NCBI GenBank assembly: GCA_017399765.1
Contig: JAFQBH010000024.1
Span: 62,001-126,000, forward strand
Source: Oscillospiraceae bacterium
GTDB lineage: Bacteria > Bacillota > Clostridia > Oscillospirales > Ruminococcaceae
Length of the DNA: 64,000 bases
Reading direction: 5' to 3'
The notes under the pieces were generated by a model. That model was not told where the DNA came from. It saw only the letters and a program-made list of their open reading frames with translations, and did not search any database. Position numbers and translations under genes: made by a program. Within the stretch, counting starts at the first letter, position 1; each line of letters starts with the position of its first letter. Below, one piece after another: positions 15,995 to 24,418 of this stretch.

Positions 15995-17220
15995 TAAATT
16001 TCCCCCTTTTCTATGTCATCAAGGTTCTTTGAGCCTTTTATTACTTTATAACTTTCCGTTTTTTCCGGAAGATTTTTTTCGTTCAGTTTGTTTTCAAGAT
16101 ATTCTTTTGTGAATTTATAAATCACCGCAAAGGCGGGAACACCGACAAACATTCCGATAATTCCAAAAATTCCGCCGCCGACCAGAATTGCGAACATTAC
16201 CCAAAGGGCGGGAAGTCCGGTGCTGTCGCCGAGGATCTTCGGGCCTATTACGTTTCCGTCAAGCTGCTGGAGAACAAGAACAAAAATTGTGAACCAGACT
16301 GCCTGCCAGGGATCCACCATAAGAAGAATAAGAACGGAAGGAATTGCGCCGAGGAACGGTCCGAAGAAAGGAATTACGTTGGTGCAGCCGATGATGAAGC
16401 TTATGAGCATTGTGAACTCGAATCCGATTATGCTCATTCCGACGAAGCAAAGAATTCCGATTATAAGCGAATCGAGGAGTTTTCCGTTGATAAATCCGCT
16501 GAAAATCCTGTGGGATTCCCTTGCGATTCTTACAAGTTTTGCTGCGGTTTCTTTTTTAAGAATTGCATAAAGAGCTTTTTTAAGCTGGGCAATAAGGGTT
16601 TCCTTGCTGAACATCATATAAATCGAAAGGATTATCGCGATAACGATATCGAAAACGACTCCGCCGATCTGTACGGAAAGGTTCGCAATGTTCGCAAGCT
16701 GGGGCAAAAGTTCCTCGCCGTATTCTTTGAGGAGAGTTGCGAAAACTTCGGAACTTATTTTAAATTCAAGGAAATAATCGATGAAAGGCGCTTCGAAATT
16801 ATAAGTTTCGGAAACGGTTTTTACAAGGGACTGGAGATTTGAAAGATAATGCGGAATATTGTTGATAAGAACGTTTATGCTCTTTGTTACGTCCGGCATT
16901 ACGATATAGAAAAACGCGCTCAGAACGGCAATTGTCGCTATCCAGGTTGCAACTATCGCAAGAACTCTTTTGATAACTTTTCTCGGTTTTGTTTTTTCAA
17001 CAAAACCGAAATGTTTTTCAAAAAACATCAGCGGTCCGTTAAGAAGATAGGCAAAAATAATTCCGATTGTAAACGGGCGAAGAATATCAAGAGCCGTGTG
17101 CCAAAGCCCTTTTACTTCTTCGAAATTTTGCAGTACGAAATAAAACATAATTATTCCCGCACCCGCAGCAATATAGGAAAGGGTTTTTCGTGTCATTGAC
17201 CGGGTCCATTCAAATTTCAT
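15994..17220 (-). CDS. AI-2E family permease
   Basis: A 408-residue integral membrane protein of the AI-2E transporter family (PF01594). It has about seven hydrophobic segments: two near the N-terminus (residues 12-30, 35-60), the central amphipathic region, and the C-terminal group containing IIGCTNVIPFFGPFLGAIPS (about 275-294) and the signature QLDGNVIGPKILGDSTGLPALW (about 315-336). Substrates differ among members (Na+/H+ antiport, autoinducer-2 release); none can be assigned here. It starts the deoB operon. A 150-base AT-rich gap upstream separates it from the divergent PAP2 gene. Confidence 0.9.
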   Translation of the reverse strand: MKFEWTRSMTRKTLSYIAAGAGIIMFYFVLQNFEEVKGLWHTALDILRPFTIGIIFAYLLNGPLMFFEKHFGFVEKTKPRKVIKRVLAIVATWIATIAVLSAFFYIVMPDVTKSINVLINNIPHYLSNLQSLVKTVSETYNFEAPFIDYFLEFKISSEVFATLLKEYGEELLPQLANIANLSVQIGGVVFDIVIAIILSIYMMFSKETLIAQLKKALYAILKKETAAKLVRIARESHRIFSGFINGKLLDSLIIGILCFVGMSIIGFEFTMLISFIIGCTNVIPFFGPFLGAIPSVLILLMVDPWQAVWFTIFVLVLQQLDGNVIGPKILGDSTGLPALWVMFAILVGGGIFGIIGMFVGVPAFAVIYKFTKEYLENKLNEKNLPEKTESYKVIKGSKNLDDIEKGEI

Positions 17221-17372
17221 TTTTCATCGCCCCTTTTTGCATCTTTTCTTTATAATATCATATCTATATATGAAAATCCATTAAATATTTTTTAATATTG
17301 AATAATAAAAAACTTTTTATGCTTTAATTTCCTTTTGTTTTGTGATATATTTTAACCAAGGAAGGTGAAACC

Positions 17373-18218
17373 ATGGAATTTCAGGCAGATATTATCCGGG
17401 CGATACAATCCGTTGCTTCCCCGGCTCTTGATTTTATTTTTGAAGCAATAACAATGCTCGGCGAAGATTTCTTTATAATCTTCATTGCAACTTTTATATA
17501 TTGGTGTTTCAATAAGGAAATGGGTTACTGGATGTGCTGGTGCCTTTCCCTCGGAAATCTTTTCGTAAGTTCACTTAAAGTTATGTTTGCCGTTGAACGC
17601 CCCATCGGAACCGAAGGTATAAGAACTTTGCGTGAACACACCGCCCCGGGATATTCCTTCCCAAGCGGACACACCCACGCTTGTGCAAACTTTTTCACCT
17701 CTATTGCAAGGGCGGTCAACCGCAAACGCTTCTGGACCCTTGCAATAATCATGCCGGCGCTGGTCGGCCTTTCAAGACTTTATCTCGGGGTACATTGGCC
17801 CATGGACGTCCTCGGCGGATATATAATCGGTTTTGGACTTCCGCTTCTTCTCTGGCTTCTTTACCGGAAATATGCACCGAAAAAGGCCGTTATGTTCTTC
17901 ATCAGCACCGCGGTTTTCGCACCTTTCCTTTTTATCTATCCCGATGACACAAGCCTTTGGAAAAGCTTCGGCTTTGCCCTTGGCGTTGCGATAGGCGCTT
18001 TTATCGAAACAAAATTCATTCGTTTTGAAATCGACGACGTTCCGGCGAAGAAAAAAGCGATTCGATATGTCGGCGGAATCGTGCTTATTCTTATCGTTTA
18101 TCTTCTTCCGAAGGCTTTGCTTCCCACCGGCGCAATTTTCTCCTTCATCCGTTATCTTTTAATTCCCGTTGCGGCAACCGCCCTTTGGCCCGCAATTTTC
18201 AAAAAATATAAATTCTAA
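17373..18218 (+). CDS. PAP2-family membrane phosphatase
   Basis: A 281-residue polytopic membrane protein with the three phosphatidic acid phosphatase motifs: KVMFAVERPIG (KxxxxxxRP, about residues 69-79), YSFPSGHTHA (PSGH, about 97-106), and SRLYLGVHWPMDVLGG (SRxxxxxHxxxD, about 132-147). Such enzymes dephosphorylate lipid phosphates, for example undecaprenyl pyrophosphate or phosphatidylglycerophosphate; the substrate is not decided by sequence. About eight hydrophobic segments are visible. The ATG at 17373 follows AAGGAAGGTG. A terminator separates it from the pseudouridine synthase gene. Confidence 0.93.
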   Translation: MEFQADIIRAIQSVASPALDFIFEAITMLGEDFFIIFIATFIYWCFNKEMGYWMCWCLSLGNLFVSSLKVMFAVERPIGTEGIRTLREHTAPGYSFPSGHTHACANFFTSIARAVNRKRFWTLAIIMPALVGLSRLYLGVHWPMDVLGGYIIGFGLPLLLWLLYRKYAPKKAVMFFISTAVFAPFLFIYPDDTSLWKSFGFALGVAIGAFIETKFIRFEIDDVPAKKKAIRYVGGIVLILIVYLLPKALLPTGAIFSFIRYLLIPVAATALWPAIFKKYKF

Positions 18219-18223
18219 TATCA

Positions 18224-18252
18224 AAAACAGCGGGCATTCGCCCGCTGTTTTT
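18224..18252 (+). terminator. Terminator after the PAP2 gene
   Basis: AAACAGCGGGC/GCCCGCTGTTT stem with T run, 6 bases after the PAP2 stop. Confidence 0.88.
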
Positions 18253-18266
18253 ATGGAGATGCTCAA

Positions 18267-18908
18267 ATGCGATATTATATGCTCAACAAACCTTCCGGCG
18301 TTGTGACCGCCGTTTCCGATGCCAAAGACAAAACGGTTATGGATTGCTTTCCGGAAGATATCCGCCCCGGGCTTTTCCCGATTGGAAGGCTTGATAAGGA
18401 TACCGAAGGACTTCTTCTTATAACCGACGACGGAGATTTTGCTTTCCGTATGCTAAGGCCGGAATTCGGCGTTGCAAAGCGATATTTTTTTCGTGCCTTC
18501 GGTGAAATTTTCGACGAAAAAATCAAAAAACTTGAAACCGGCGGAAATCTTTACGGAAACGGTGAAAAGGCAAGACCGGCCTTTCTTTCGGATATAAGTT
18601 CGAGCACCGTTGAGCACGATGCCGCTTATATTTCCGAAAACGAGCGTGCTCACGCTCTTAAAAACCCCTTTGGAAAAACCTTTTCCGCCTTTATAACCGT
18701 TACCGAAGGAAAGCGCCACGAAGTAAAGCTTCTCCTTAAATCCATCGGCTGCAAGGTTTTTTACCTGAAGCGTTTTTCCATGGGAAAATTCATGCTCGAC
18801 CCGATGCTCAAACCCGGAGAATTCAGAGAATTCACCCCGGAAGAAATTTCTTTTGCCGAAGATTACAGAAAAATTTTTATTGATTTAACAAAAAAACAGC
18901 AGGCATAA
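18267..18908 (+). CDS. RsuA/RluB/E/F-family pseudouridine synthase
   Basis: A 213-residue pseudouridine synthase modifying rRNA or tRNA. It starts directly with the catalytic domain (YYMLNKPSGVVTAVSD) and has the active-site motif GLFPIGRLDKDTEGLLLITDDG (catalytic Asp in GRLD, about residue 49) and the family III block TEGKRHEVKLLLKSIGCKV (about 151-169). It lacks the N-terminal S4 RNA-binding domain found in RsuA and RluB, so it is of the short RluE-like type. GGAG lies 9 bases before the ATG. The 3' end overlaps its terminator hairpin. Confidence 0.92.
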   Translation: MRYYMLNKPSGVVTAVSDAKDKTVMDCFPEDIRPGLFPIGRLDKDTEGLLLITDDGDFAFRMLRPEFGVAKRYFFRAFGEIFDEKIKKLETGGNLYGNGEKARPAFLSDISSSTVEHDAAYISENERAHALKNPFGKTFSAFITVTEGKRHEVKLLLKSIGCKVFYLKRFSMGKFMLDPMLKPGEFREFTPEEISFAEDYRKIFIDLTKKQQA

Positions 18909-18924
18909 AGCCTGCTGTTTTTTT
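18894..18924 (+). terminator. Terminator overlapping the end of the pseudouridine synthase gene
   Basis: AAACAGCAGGC/GCCTGCTGTTT stem and T run; the left arm encodes the last codons (KKQQA) and stop of the gene. Confidence 0.88.
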
Positions 18925-18937
18925 GTTTATTCTCAAA

Positions 18938-19963
18938 TCATTTGGACATATCGTAGATATATTTTACTGCGGGTTTGCTTCCGTCGGAAAGTCCTTCAAA
19001 GGTTGCCTGGGCTTCTTCCATTGCAATAAGTTCGCCGTATTTTTCAACGTTGATTTTTCCTTCGCTCATAAGCTTGATGACGTCTTCAAATTCCGGAACG
19101 GTGAACATTACACTGCCGTGGATATGCAGTTCGTTGTTGATGATCGCCATTGCATCATATTTGAAGCCGGGACCGTATGCAAGAATTGCGTGCTGTCCGC
19201 CGCGTTTAAGGCTGTAAAGAGCAAGAGTTGCCGCTGCGGGATGTCCGCTGCATTCAACGGAAATATCGTAGCCTTCCGGAACTTTTGCTTTGATTTTTTC
19301 TTCTATTTCGGGATCTGCGGCATTGAAAACTTCGTCAACAAAATCCGCTTCTTCCGCAATTTTTATTCTTCCGGGGTTTGCTTCGGTAAGAGCAATATAT
19401 TTTGCTCCCTTTGCTTTTGCCGCAGCCGCTGCAAAAAGACCGATCGCGCCGCCGCCGGTTATAAGAACATTGGAGTTTTCGTTAACTCCGCACATATTTA
19501 CAGCGTGCATAGAAATACAGACGGGTTCGATCATTGCGGCCTGTTTAAGGCTTATATTTTCCGGAAGTTTTCTGATGAAATCGTTGCGCACTTTGCAATA
19601 TTCGGCATATCCGCCGTCAACTCCGCCGACACCCGGTGCTTCCGCAAAGCCCATTGCGCAAAGTTCGGAACGACCGCTGTTGCAATATTCGCAATCTCCG
19701 CAGGGAGAAACGTCCATCGCTACAACTCTGTCACCGACTTCAAAACCGGAACCGGGAAGAGTTTCTTCGATTACACCGGCGAATTCATGTCCGATAATAT
19801 AGCCGGGACGAAGAATAAATCCGGTCTGGAAAAACATATGAAGATCGCTTCCGCAAATTCCCGCATGGGTAACTTTTATTACGGAAAATCTTTCGTCGGC
19901 AACCGGTTTTTCTTTTTCAACAAGTTCAATCTGTCTTAAACCTTTGATTTCAAGTGCTTTCAT
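18938..19963 (-). CDS. Zinc-containing medium-chain alcohol/polyol dehydrogenase
   Basis: A 341-residue MDR-family dehydrogenase, close to threonine/sorbitol dehydrogenases. Catalytic zinc ligands are in THAGICGSDLHMF (Cys near residue 37) and GHEFAGVIEE (His-Glu near 58-59). The structural zinc cysteines are in SPCGDCEYCNSGRSELC (about 87-103). The NAD-binding Rossmann motif is NVLITGGGAIGLFAAAAAKA (about 166-185). The substrate is unknown. The ATG at 19963 follows AAAGGAG. It is divergent from a TetR-type gene across a palindrome, so repression by that regulator is likely. Confidence 0.93.
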   Translation of the reverse strand: MKALEIKGLRQIELVEKEKPVADERFSVIKVTHAGICGSDLHMFFQTGFILRPGYIIGHEFAGVIEETLPGSGFEVGDRVVAMDVSPCGDCEYCNSGRSELCAMGFAEAPGVGGVDGGYAEYCKVRNDFIRKLPENISLKQAAMIEPVCISMHAVNMCGVNENSNVLITGGGAIGLFAAAAAKAKGAKYIALTEANPGRIKIAEEADFVDEVFNAADPEIEEKIKAKVPEGYDISVECSGHPAAATLALYSLKRGGQHAILAYGPGFKYDAMAIINNELHIHGSVMFTVPEFEDVIKLMSEGKINVEKYGELIAMEEAQATFEGLSDGSKPAVKYIYDMSK

Positions 19964-19998
19964 CAGAAAATCTCCTTTACTTGTTTATTATTTAACTC

Positions 19999-20036
19999 AA
20001 TTATACTTGCGATTTTCGAAAAAGTTAAGTATAATT
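19999..20036. promoter_or_regulatory. 38-bp palindrome between ADH and TetR-type genes (candidate operator)
   Basis: Perfect 10-base arms AATTATACTT (19999-20008) and AAGTATAATT (20027-20036) are centred on exactly the same point as an inner perfect palindrome TTTTCGAAAA (20013-20022), so 15 of 19 positions per half are symmetric. It lies in the 134-base divergent gap. Family knowledge says TetR proteins bind as dimers to such palindromes; that it is the operator of both genes is inference. Confidence 0.65.
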
Positions 20037-20097
20037 TGATTATATAAGTATTTTAACGAGCTTTTTTGCAAATAAAGTAATTTAAAAGGTGTAAAAA

Positions 20098-20679
20098 ATG
20101 AAACAGGATAAAAGATATATAAAAACAGAAAAACTTATTCATAATGCCTTTTTTGAGCTTTTGAAAGATGAAAGTTACAACAGCATAACCGTTGAAAAAA
20201 TCTGTGAAAAAGCTTTTATCGGAAAAAACACGTTTTATTCGCATTATAAAAATAAAGACGATTTTTTGTTTTGTATAATCAACCGGTTTTCCAAAGATTA
20301 TATGACCGACCTTGAAAACTGCGCTTCTCTTGATGTTCATAACGACCGTTCCGTTGAAGTTTTTATCGAAAGTTTCTTTTCTTCCGTTAAAAATCATGTG
20401 AACGAATATTCTCTTTTGATGAAAAACGACAGCCAGATTAATTTTTCCGAACGTCTTCTTGTTTCCGGAAGAAATTTTTTTATCGAACACCTTGAAAAAA
20501 TTTCCGGTTCAAAAATAACGGATATAAAAAGTATTCTCCTTATGGATTCCCTTGCTTCGGCAATTCTTCGGCTTCAAAGAGGATACGTGCTTCATCAGAA
20601 TGAAGTTTCTTTCGATGAAATTGTCGGACTTGCAAAAAAATCTTATAAAGACGTTGTAAAACAAATTAATTCGTTTTAA
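20098..20679 (+). CDS. TetR/AcrR family transcriptional regulator
   Basis: A 193-residue regulator. The N-terminal helix-turn-helix (about residues 8-55) shows TEKLIHNAFFELLKDE, SYNSITVEKICEKAFIGKNT and FYSHYKNKDDFLF, the standard TetR pattern. The C-terminal two-thirds is the ligand/dimer domain and has no recognisable ligand signature. ATG at 20098; the ribosome site is weak (AAAAGGTG upstream). It is transcribed away from the zinc dehydrogenase gene with a large shared palindrome between them, which suggests autoregulation and control of the dehydrogenase. Confidence 0.9.
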   Translation: MKQDKRYIKTEKLIHNAFFELLKDESYNSITVEKICEKAFIGKNTFYSHYKNKDDFLFCIINRFSKDYMTDLENCASLDVHNDRSVEVFIESFFSSVKNHVNEYSLLMKNDSQINFSERLLVSGRNFFIEHLEKISGSKITDIKSILLMDSLASAILRLQRGYVLHQNEVSFDEIVGLAKKSYKDVVKQINSF

Positions 20680-20682
20680 GTG

Positions 20683-20719
20683 AAAAAACCGGCAGGGCAA
20701 AAGCCCTGCCGGTTTTTTA
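20683..20719. terminator. Bidirectional terminator after the TetR-type gene
   Basis: Perfect stem AAAAAACCGGCAGGGC/GCCCTGCCGGTTTTTT with a 4-base loop, between convergent tetR-type and asnA genes. Confidence 0.9.
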
Positions 20720-20753
20720 TAAAAATGAAAGTTAGGTAAGGAGTACCGTTTTT

Positions 20754-21761
20754 TTAAAGAATATGGATTCCTTCGTTTTCACATTCTTCGACCATTTCTT
20801 CCGACCAAATCGAAGACTGGACTTCGCCGATATGTCGTTTTCCGAGAAGGAGCATGCAGATTCTTGATTGGCCAAGGCCGCCGCCCATGGTCTGGGGAAG
20901 TTCTCCGTTAAGAAGTGCTTTGTGGAACGGAAGATCCGCCCTTTCGGTGCAGCCGGAAATCTGAAGCTGGGCATCGAGAGCTTTTGCGTCAACGCGGATT
21001 CCCATTGAAGAAATTTCAAATGCACGTTCAAGAACCGGGTTCCAGACAAGGATATCGCCGTTGAGCATCCAGTCATCATAGTCAGGCGCTCTTCCGTCAT
21101 GGGGTTTTCCGCTTTTAAGCGGAAGCCCGATTTGCATAAGGAAAACCGCGCCGAATTTTTCGCAGATCGCATCTTCCCTTTCCTTCGGGGTTTTGTCCGG
21201 GAACATATCTTCAAGTTCCTGGGTGGAAATAAAGGTTATTTCTTCCGGAAGGAATGGACGGAAGCCGGGAAATCTTCCGCAGAGTTTGAACTGGGTTTCC
21301 CGAAGGGCTTCGTAAATATCCTTTACCGCATTTTTAAGGGTATGGAGATTGCGTTCTTCCGGGTTGATAACTTTTTCCCAGTCCCACTGGTCAACGTAAA
21401 TTGAATGGAGCGCGTCAAGGGTTTCGTCCCTTCTGATTGCGTTCATATCGGTATAAAGGCCGGTTCCGATGGTAAAACCGTATTTTTTAAGCGCAAGGCG
21501 CTTCCATTTTGCAAGGGATTGGACGACCTGGACTTTTCTTTTTCCGATATCGAGGATATCGAATTCAACCGGGCGTTCAACGCCGCTTAAGTTATCGTTA
21601 AGACCGGTTTCCGGAAAGACAAAGAGCGGTGCGGAAACACGGGTGAGGTTCAGGGCGTCCGCAAGCTCACGCTCAAAGCTGTCCTTTATGAATTTTATCG
21701 CAACTTCGGTTTCAAGAATGTTGAAATTACCGAAAGTTGCCTCTCTTTCTTCCTTTGTCAC
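20754..21761 (-). CDS. asnA: Aspartate-ammonia ligase (ammonia-dependent asparagine synthetase)
   Basis: AsnA makes asparagine from aspartate, ammonia and ATP using a class II aminoacyl-tRNA synthetase fold. The 335-residue protein matches the family. It has the N-terminal VAIKFIKDSFERELADALNLTRVSAPLFV, DLSGVERPVEF-type segment near residue 60, DMNAIRRDE and the conserved SIYVDQWDWEKVI near residue 120, and the C-terminal GGGLGQSRICMLLLGKRHIGEVQSS. Start is GTG at 21761, preceded by GGAGGG. Monocistronic; no T-box is present in the 190 bases upstream. Confidence 0.97.
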   Translation of the reverse strand: MTKEEREATFGNFNILETEVAIKFIKDSFERELADALNLTRVSAPLFVFPETGLNDNLSGVERPVEFDILDIGKRKVQVVQSLAKWKRLALKKYGFTIGTGLYTDMNAIRRDETLDALHSIYVDQWDWEKVINPEERNLHTLKNAVKDIYEALRETQFKLCGRFPGFRPFLPEEITFISTQELEDMFPDKTPKEREDAICEKFGAVFLMQIGLPLKSGKPHDGRAPDYDDWMLNGDILVWNPVLERAFEISSMGIRVDAKALDAQLQISGCTERADLPFHKALLNGELPQTMGGGLGQSRICMLLLGKRHIGEVQSSIWSEEMVEECENEGIHIL

Positions 21762-21875
21762 GGAAAGCCCTCCTTCTTTAATAAAATTACGTTTAATATT
21801 TTAGCACATTAAAGCGATATAATCAATGATTTTTTTAATTCAAATAAAATATCTTTTGCATAATATGCGTAAAAG

Positions 21876-21907
21876 AAAAAAGAGGCTCTTTGGGAAGCCT
21901 CTTTTTC
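21876..21907. terminator. Terminator after the DUF7010-like gene
   Basis: AAAAAGAGGCT/AGCCTCTTTTT stem with loop CTTTGGGA. It lies between the asnA start and the end of the minus-strand membrane protein gene. Confidence 0.8.
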
Positions 21908-21954
21908 TGTCAGACATATTGGAATTTGTCAGTATGCCAAAGGAAGGGATTTTT

Positions 21955-22491
21955 CTATTTACTATTGAACCTATGTAACTCAATAAACAATGCAACAGCA
22001 AATACTATTTCTATTGTTAAAAGTGTGATAGCAACAGCAAGTGCCGAAAACATACATCCTAACATCAAAGAAACGACTGGGATGATGATGGAAAAAATGC
22101 GGTAACTGATTGACTTATACAGCCACGAATATGGAAGTAAATGTGCACCAAAAACCATTGCATATACCATTACCATCTTATCCGGTACAGCATTAAATAC
22201 CCACATTACAATCAACAGATACAAAAATTGATTACAGGTAAACAAAAATCCCACGTTGCCAAGCGGATTGCTTTTTTCAAAAATATCTACTTTTAATAAT
22301 TTGCCTATCAACCAGGCAATTGGCATCAATGGACATGAGCAGCAAAACACAAGCATATTCTCTTGCTGTTGCGGCAAATCCAGTGCTACTACAATTAAAA
22401 TCAAAGACCAAATAACAACAGATGCACAAATGAACGGCAATCCTTTTTTCTGTTTAAATGTTATATCATTTCTTAACTCTTCCAAGTTCAT
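21955..22491 (-). CDS. DUF7010-like integral membrane protein
   Basis: A 178-residue membrane protein, MNLEELRNDITFKQKKGLPF followed by about six hydrophobic segments (roughly residues 20-40, 46-66, 80-100, 105-122, 128-147, 150-172). The short cytosolic start and segment order resemble the DUF7010 family; that assignment is from memory and moderate. Function unknown. The ATG at 22491 has GGGTGGG upstream. Its codons (many TTG, TTA, ATA, GTA) differ sharply from the CTT/GTT use of the neighbours, which points to recent transfer. It follows a zinc-ribbon protein gene by 46 bases. Confidence 0.7.
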   Translation of the reverse strand: MNLEELRNDITFKQKKGLPFICASVVIWSLILIVVALDLPQQQENMLVFCCSCPLMPIAWLIGKLLKVDIFEKSNPLGNVGFLFTCNQFLYLLIVMWVFNAVPDKMVMVYAMVFGAHLLPYSWLYKSISYRIFSIIIPVVSLMLGCMFSALAVAITLLTIEIVFAVALFIELHRFNSK

Positions 22492-22537
22492 TTTTGTATT
22501 CCCACCCATTAAATTCAAGTTTATCTCTCTGTCTATA

Positions 22538-22762
22538 TCAGTCAATTTCTTTTCCGCAATGCTGACAGAACTTTCCTGCGTTTCTTCCAAGTCTTTTTCC
22601 GCAATGCGGACATTTGTTATAAAGATAATCCGGAACAAGGCAGGAAAGCGCTATAACAAAGCCGATTATTGCCAGCGGATTCCAAAAATAACCCGCAAAC
22701 ATTATAACAAAACCGATAAGCATAAGCGTATCTCTTAAAATCTGCGCTTTTTTGTAATCCAA
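22538..22762 (-). CDS. Small two-helix membrane protein with C-terminal zinc ribbon
   Basis: A 74-residue protein: two hydrophobic segments (about residues 11-27 and 29-45) followed by CPHCGKRLGRNAGKFCQHCG, a double CxxC zinc-ribbon knuckle ending at the C-terminus. Such zinc-ribbon membrane proteins are common and mostly uncharacterised. The start is TTG at 22762, 6 bases after GGGGAG. It is upstream of, and probably co-transcribed with, the DUF7010-like gene. Codon use is closer to native than that of its partner. Confidence 0.75.
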   Translation of the reverse strand: MDYKKAQILRDTLMLIGFVIMFAGYFWNPLAIIGFVIALSCLVPDYLYNKCPHCGKRLGRNAGKFCQHCGKEID

Positions 22763-22933
22763 ACTTATCTCCCCTATAAATTAAAAATCAACTGTTTATA
22801 AAAGTATATCACCAAATATGTTCTTGCACAACAAATAAAATGTAGCTCCATCTGTTTAAATTTATAATATATTGTGATATAATATTTATTTAGGTAAAAA
22901 ATCATTCTTCCGAAAAACGGAGGTCAGATATTT

Positions 22934-24364
22934 ATGACAAACGCAGAAAAATTCTTTAAAAAAATTAAAGATAAGAAAGTTGCTTTTATCGGAATCGGTG
23001 TTTCCCACACGGACGTTATCCGCCAGTTTGCGGAAAAGGGAATTTCCACCGAAGCAAGGGATAAAACAGACCGTGAAAAGCTTGGCGAAACGGCGGAGCT
23101 TCTTGAAAAAAGCGGCGCTGTGCTGAAGCTCGGCGAAGGATATCTCGACGATATCGACGCGGATATCGTTTTCAGAACTCCCGGAATGAACTGGTGGAAC
23201 CCAACCCTTTGCGAACTTCGGAGAGAAGGAAAAGCCGTCACCAGCGAAATGGAAGTTTTCTTCGATCTTTGCCCCTGCAAAAAATATGCGGTAACCGGTT
23301 CCGACGGAAAAACCACCACCACAACTCTTATTTCCGAATTTCTTGCTGCGGAAGGAAAAACAGTCCATAAGGGCGGAAACATCGGAAGAGCACTTCTTCC
23401 TATTATCGAAGAAATTAAAGATGAAGACTGTGCCGTTGTTGAACTTTCCTCCTTCCAGCTCATCTCCATGAGAACTTCTCCGGACGTTGCGGTTGTAACA
23501 AACGTTGCGCCGAACCACCTTGACGTCCATAAGGATATGGAAGAATATATCGAAGCGAAGCGCAACGTTCTCCGCCACCAGAACGCTTTTTCCGTTGCGG
23601 TTCTCAACGCCGACAACGTAATCACCAAAAGCATGGCAGAACTTGTTCGCGGAGAACTCCGCTGGTTCAGCCACCTTAACCCGGTTCAGAACGGTTCTTT
23701 CCTTCGTGAAGACGGAATGCTTTGCTATTCCGACCACGGAAAAACAACCGAACTTTTCCACAGAAGCGAGATAAAGATTCCCGGACTTCATAACGTTGAA
23801 AACTACCTCACCGCAATTGCCGCAACCTGGGGCGAAGTTTCGCTCGAAACCATGCGTTCCGTTGCAAAAAACTTCGGCGGAGTTGAACACAGAATCGAAC
23901 TTTGCCGCGAATTCGAAGGAATTAAATGGTACAACGATTCCATTGCGACAAGCCCCACAAGAACCATTGCCGGACTTTCCTGCTTCGACCAGAAGATAAT
24001 CCTTCTTGCCGGCGGTTACGACAAAAACATTCCCTATGCTCCCCTTGCGCCAAGCCTTATTGAAAAGGTAAAACTCCTCATCCTTTGCGGAGCAACCGCA
24101 CCGAAAATTGCAAAAGCGCTTCAGGATAACCCGGATTATAACGGCGAGCCGGAAATGATTTTTGTTGAAGATATGGAGGAAGCGGTTTCCACCGCCTATG
24201 CTTACGCCGAGGAAGGCGACATAGTCACCCTTTCTCCCGCTTCCGCAAGTTTTGACCGTTATAAGAACTTTGAACTCCGCGGAAAACATTTCAAGGAACT
24301 TGTTTCAAAAATCGGCCAGGTTGACGGGGTTTCCGCCGAAAAACTTTGGCCGGAATATAAATAA
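22934..24364 (+). CDS. murD: UDP-N-acetylmuramoyl-L-alanine--D-glutamate ligase
   Basis: MurD adds D-glutamate to UDP-MurNAc-L-Ala in cytoplasmic peptidoglycan precursor synthesis. The 476-residue protein has the N-terminal UDP-binding Rossmann domain (VAFIGIGVSHTDVIRQF), the ATP-binding AVTGSDGKTTTTTLISEFL (about residues 116-134), the central ELSSFQLISM and NVAPNHLDVH blocks, and the C-terminal NDSIATSPTRTIAGL and LLAGGYDKNIPY. The P-loop uses SDGKTTT instead of the more common TNGK(S/T)T; this variant is seen in clostridial MurD. ATG at 22934 follows CGGAGGT. A TATAAT at 22878-22883 is the likely -10. Confidence 0.96.
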   Translation: MTNAEKFFKKIKDKKVAFIGIGVSHTDVIRQFAEKGISTEARDKTDREKLGETAELLEKSGAVLKLGEGYLDDIDADIVFRTPGMNWWNPTLCELRREGKAVTSEMEVFFDLCPCKKYAVTGSDGKTTTTTLISEFLAAEGKTVHKGGNIGRALLPIIEEIKDEDCAVVELSSFQLISMRTSPDVAVVTNVAPNHLDVHKDMEEYIEAKRNVLRHQNAFSVAVLNADNVITKSMAELVRGELRWFSHLNPVQNGSFLREDGMLCYSDHGKTTELFHRSEIKIPGLHNVENYLTAIAATWGEVSLETMRSVAKNFGGVEHRIELCREFEGIKWYNDSIATSPTRTIAGLSCFDQKIILLAGGYDKNIPYAPLAPSLIEKVKLLILCGATAPKIAKALQDNPDYNGEPEMIFVEDMEEAVSTAYAYAEEGDIVTLSPASASFDRYKNFELRGKHFKELVSKIGQVDGVSAEKLWPEYK

Positions 24365-24378
24365 TTTTAAATGCAGGA

Positions 24379-24397
24379 GCGGATATTATCCGCCCGC
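24379..24397. repeat. Short REP-like palindrome, copy 2 (inverted)
   Basis: GCGGATATTATCCGC plus CCGCC; the reverse complement matches the unit at 61596-61620 with the outer arm partly changed. It lies 15 bases after the murD stop. Confidence 0.7.
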
Positions 24398-24418
24398 CAA
24401 AAACGAAACAGGGTTACA

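Noticed and set aside
21762-21954. T-box or other leader before asnA
   Set aside because: No T-box sequence (GGGTGG-type) or stem I elements; only a terminator facing the neighbouring gene is seen.
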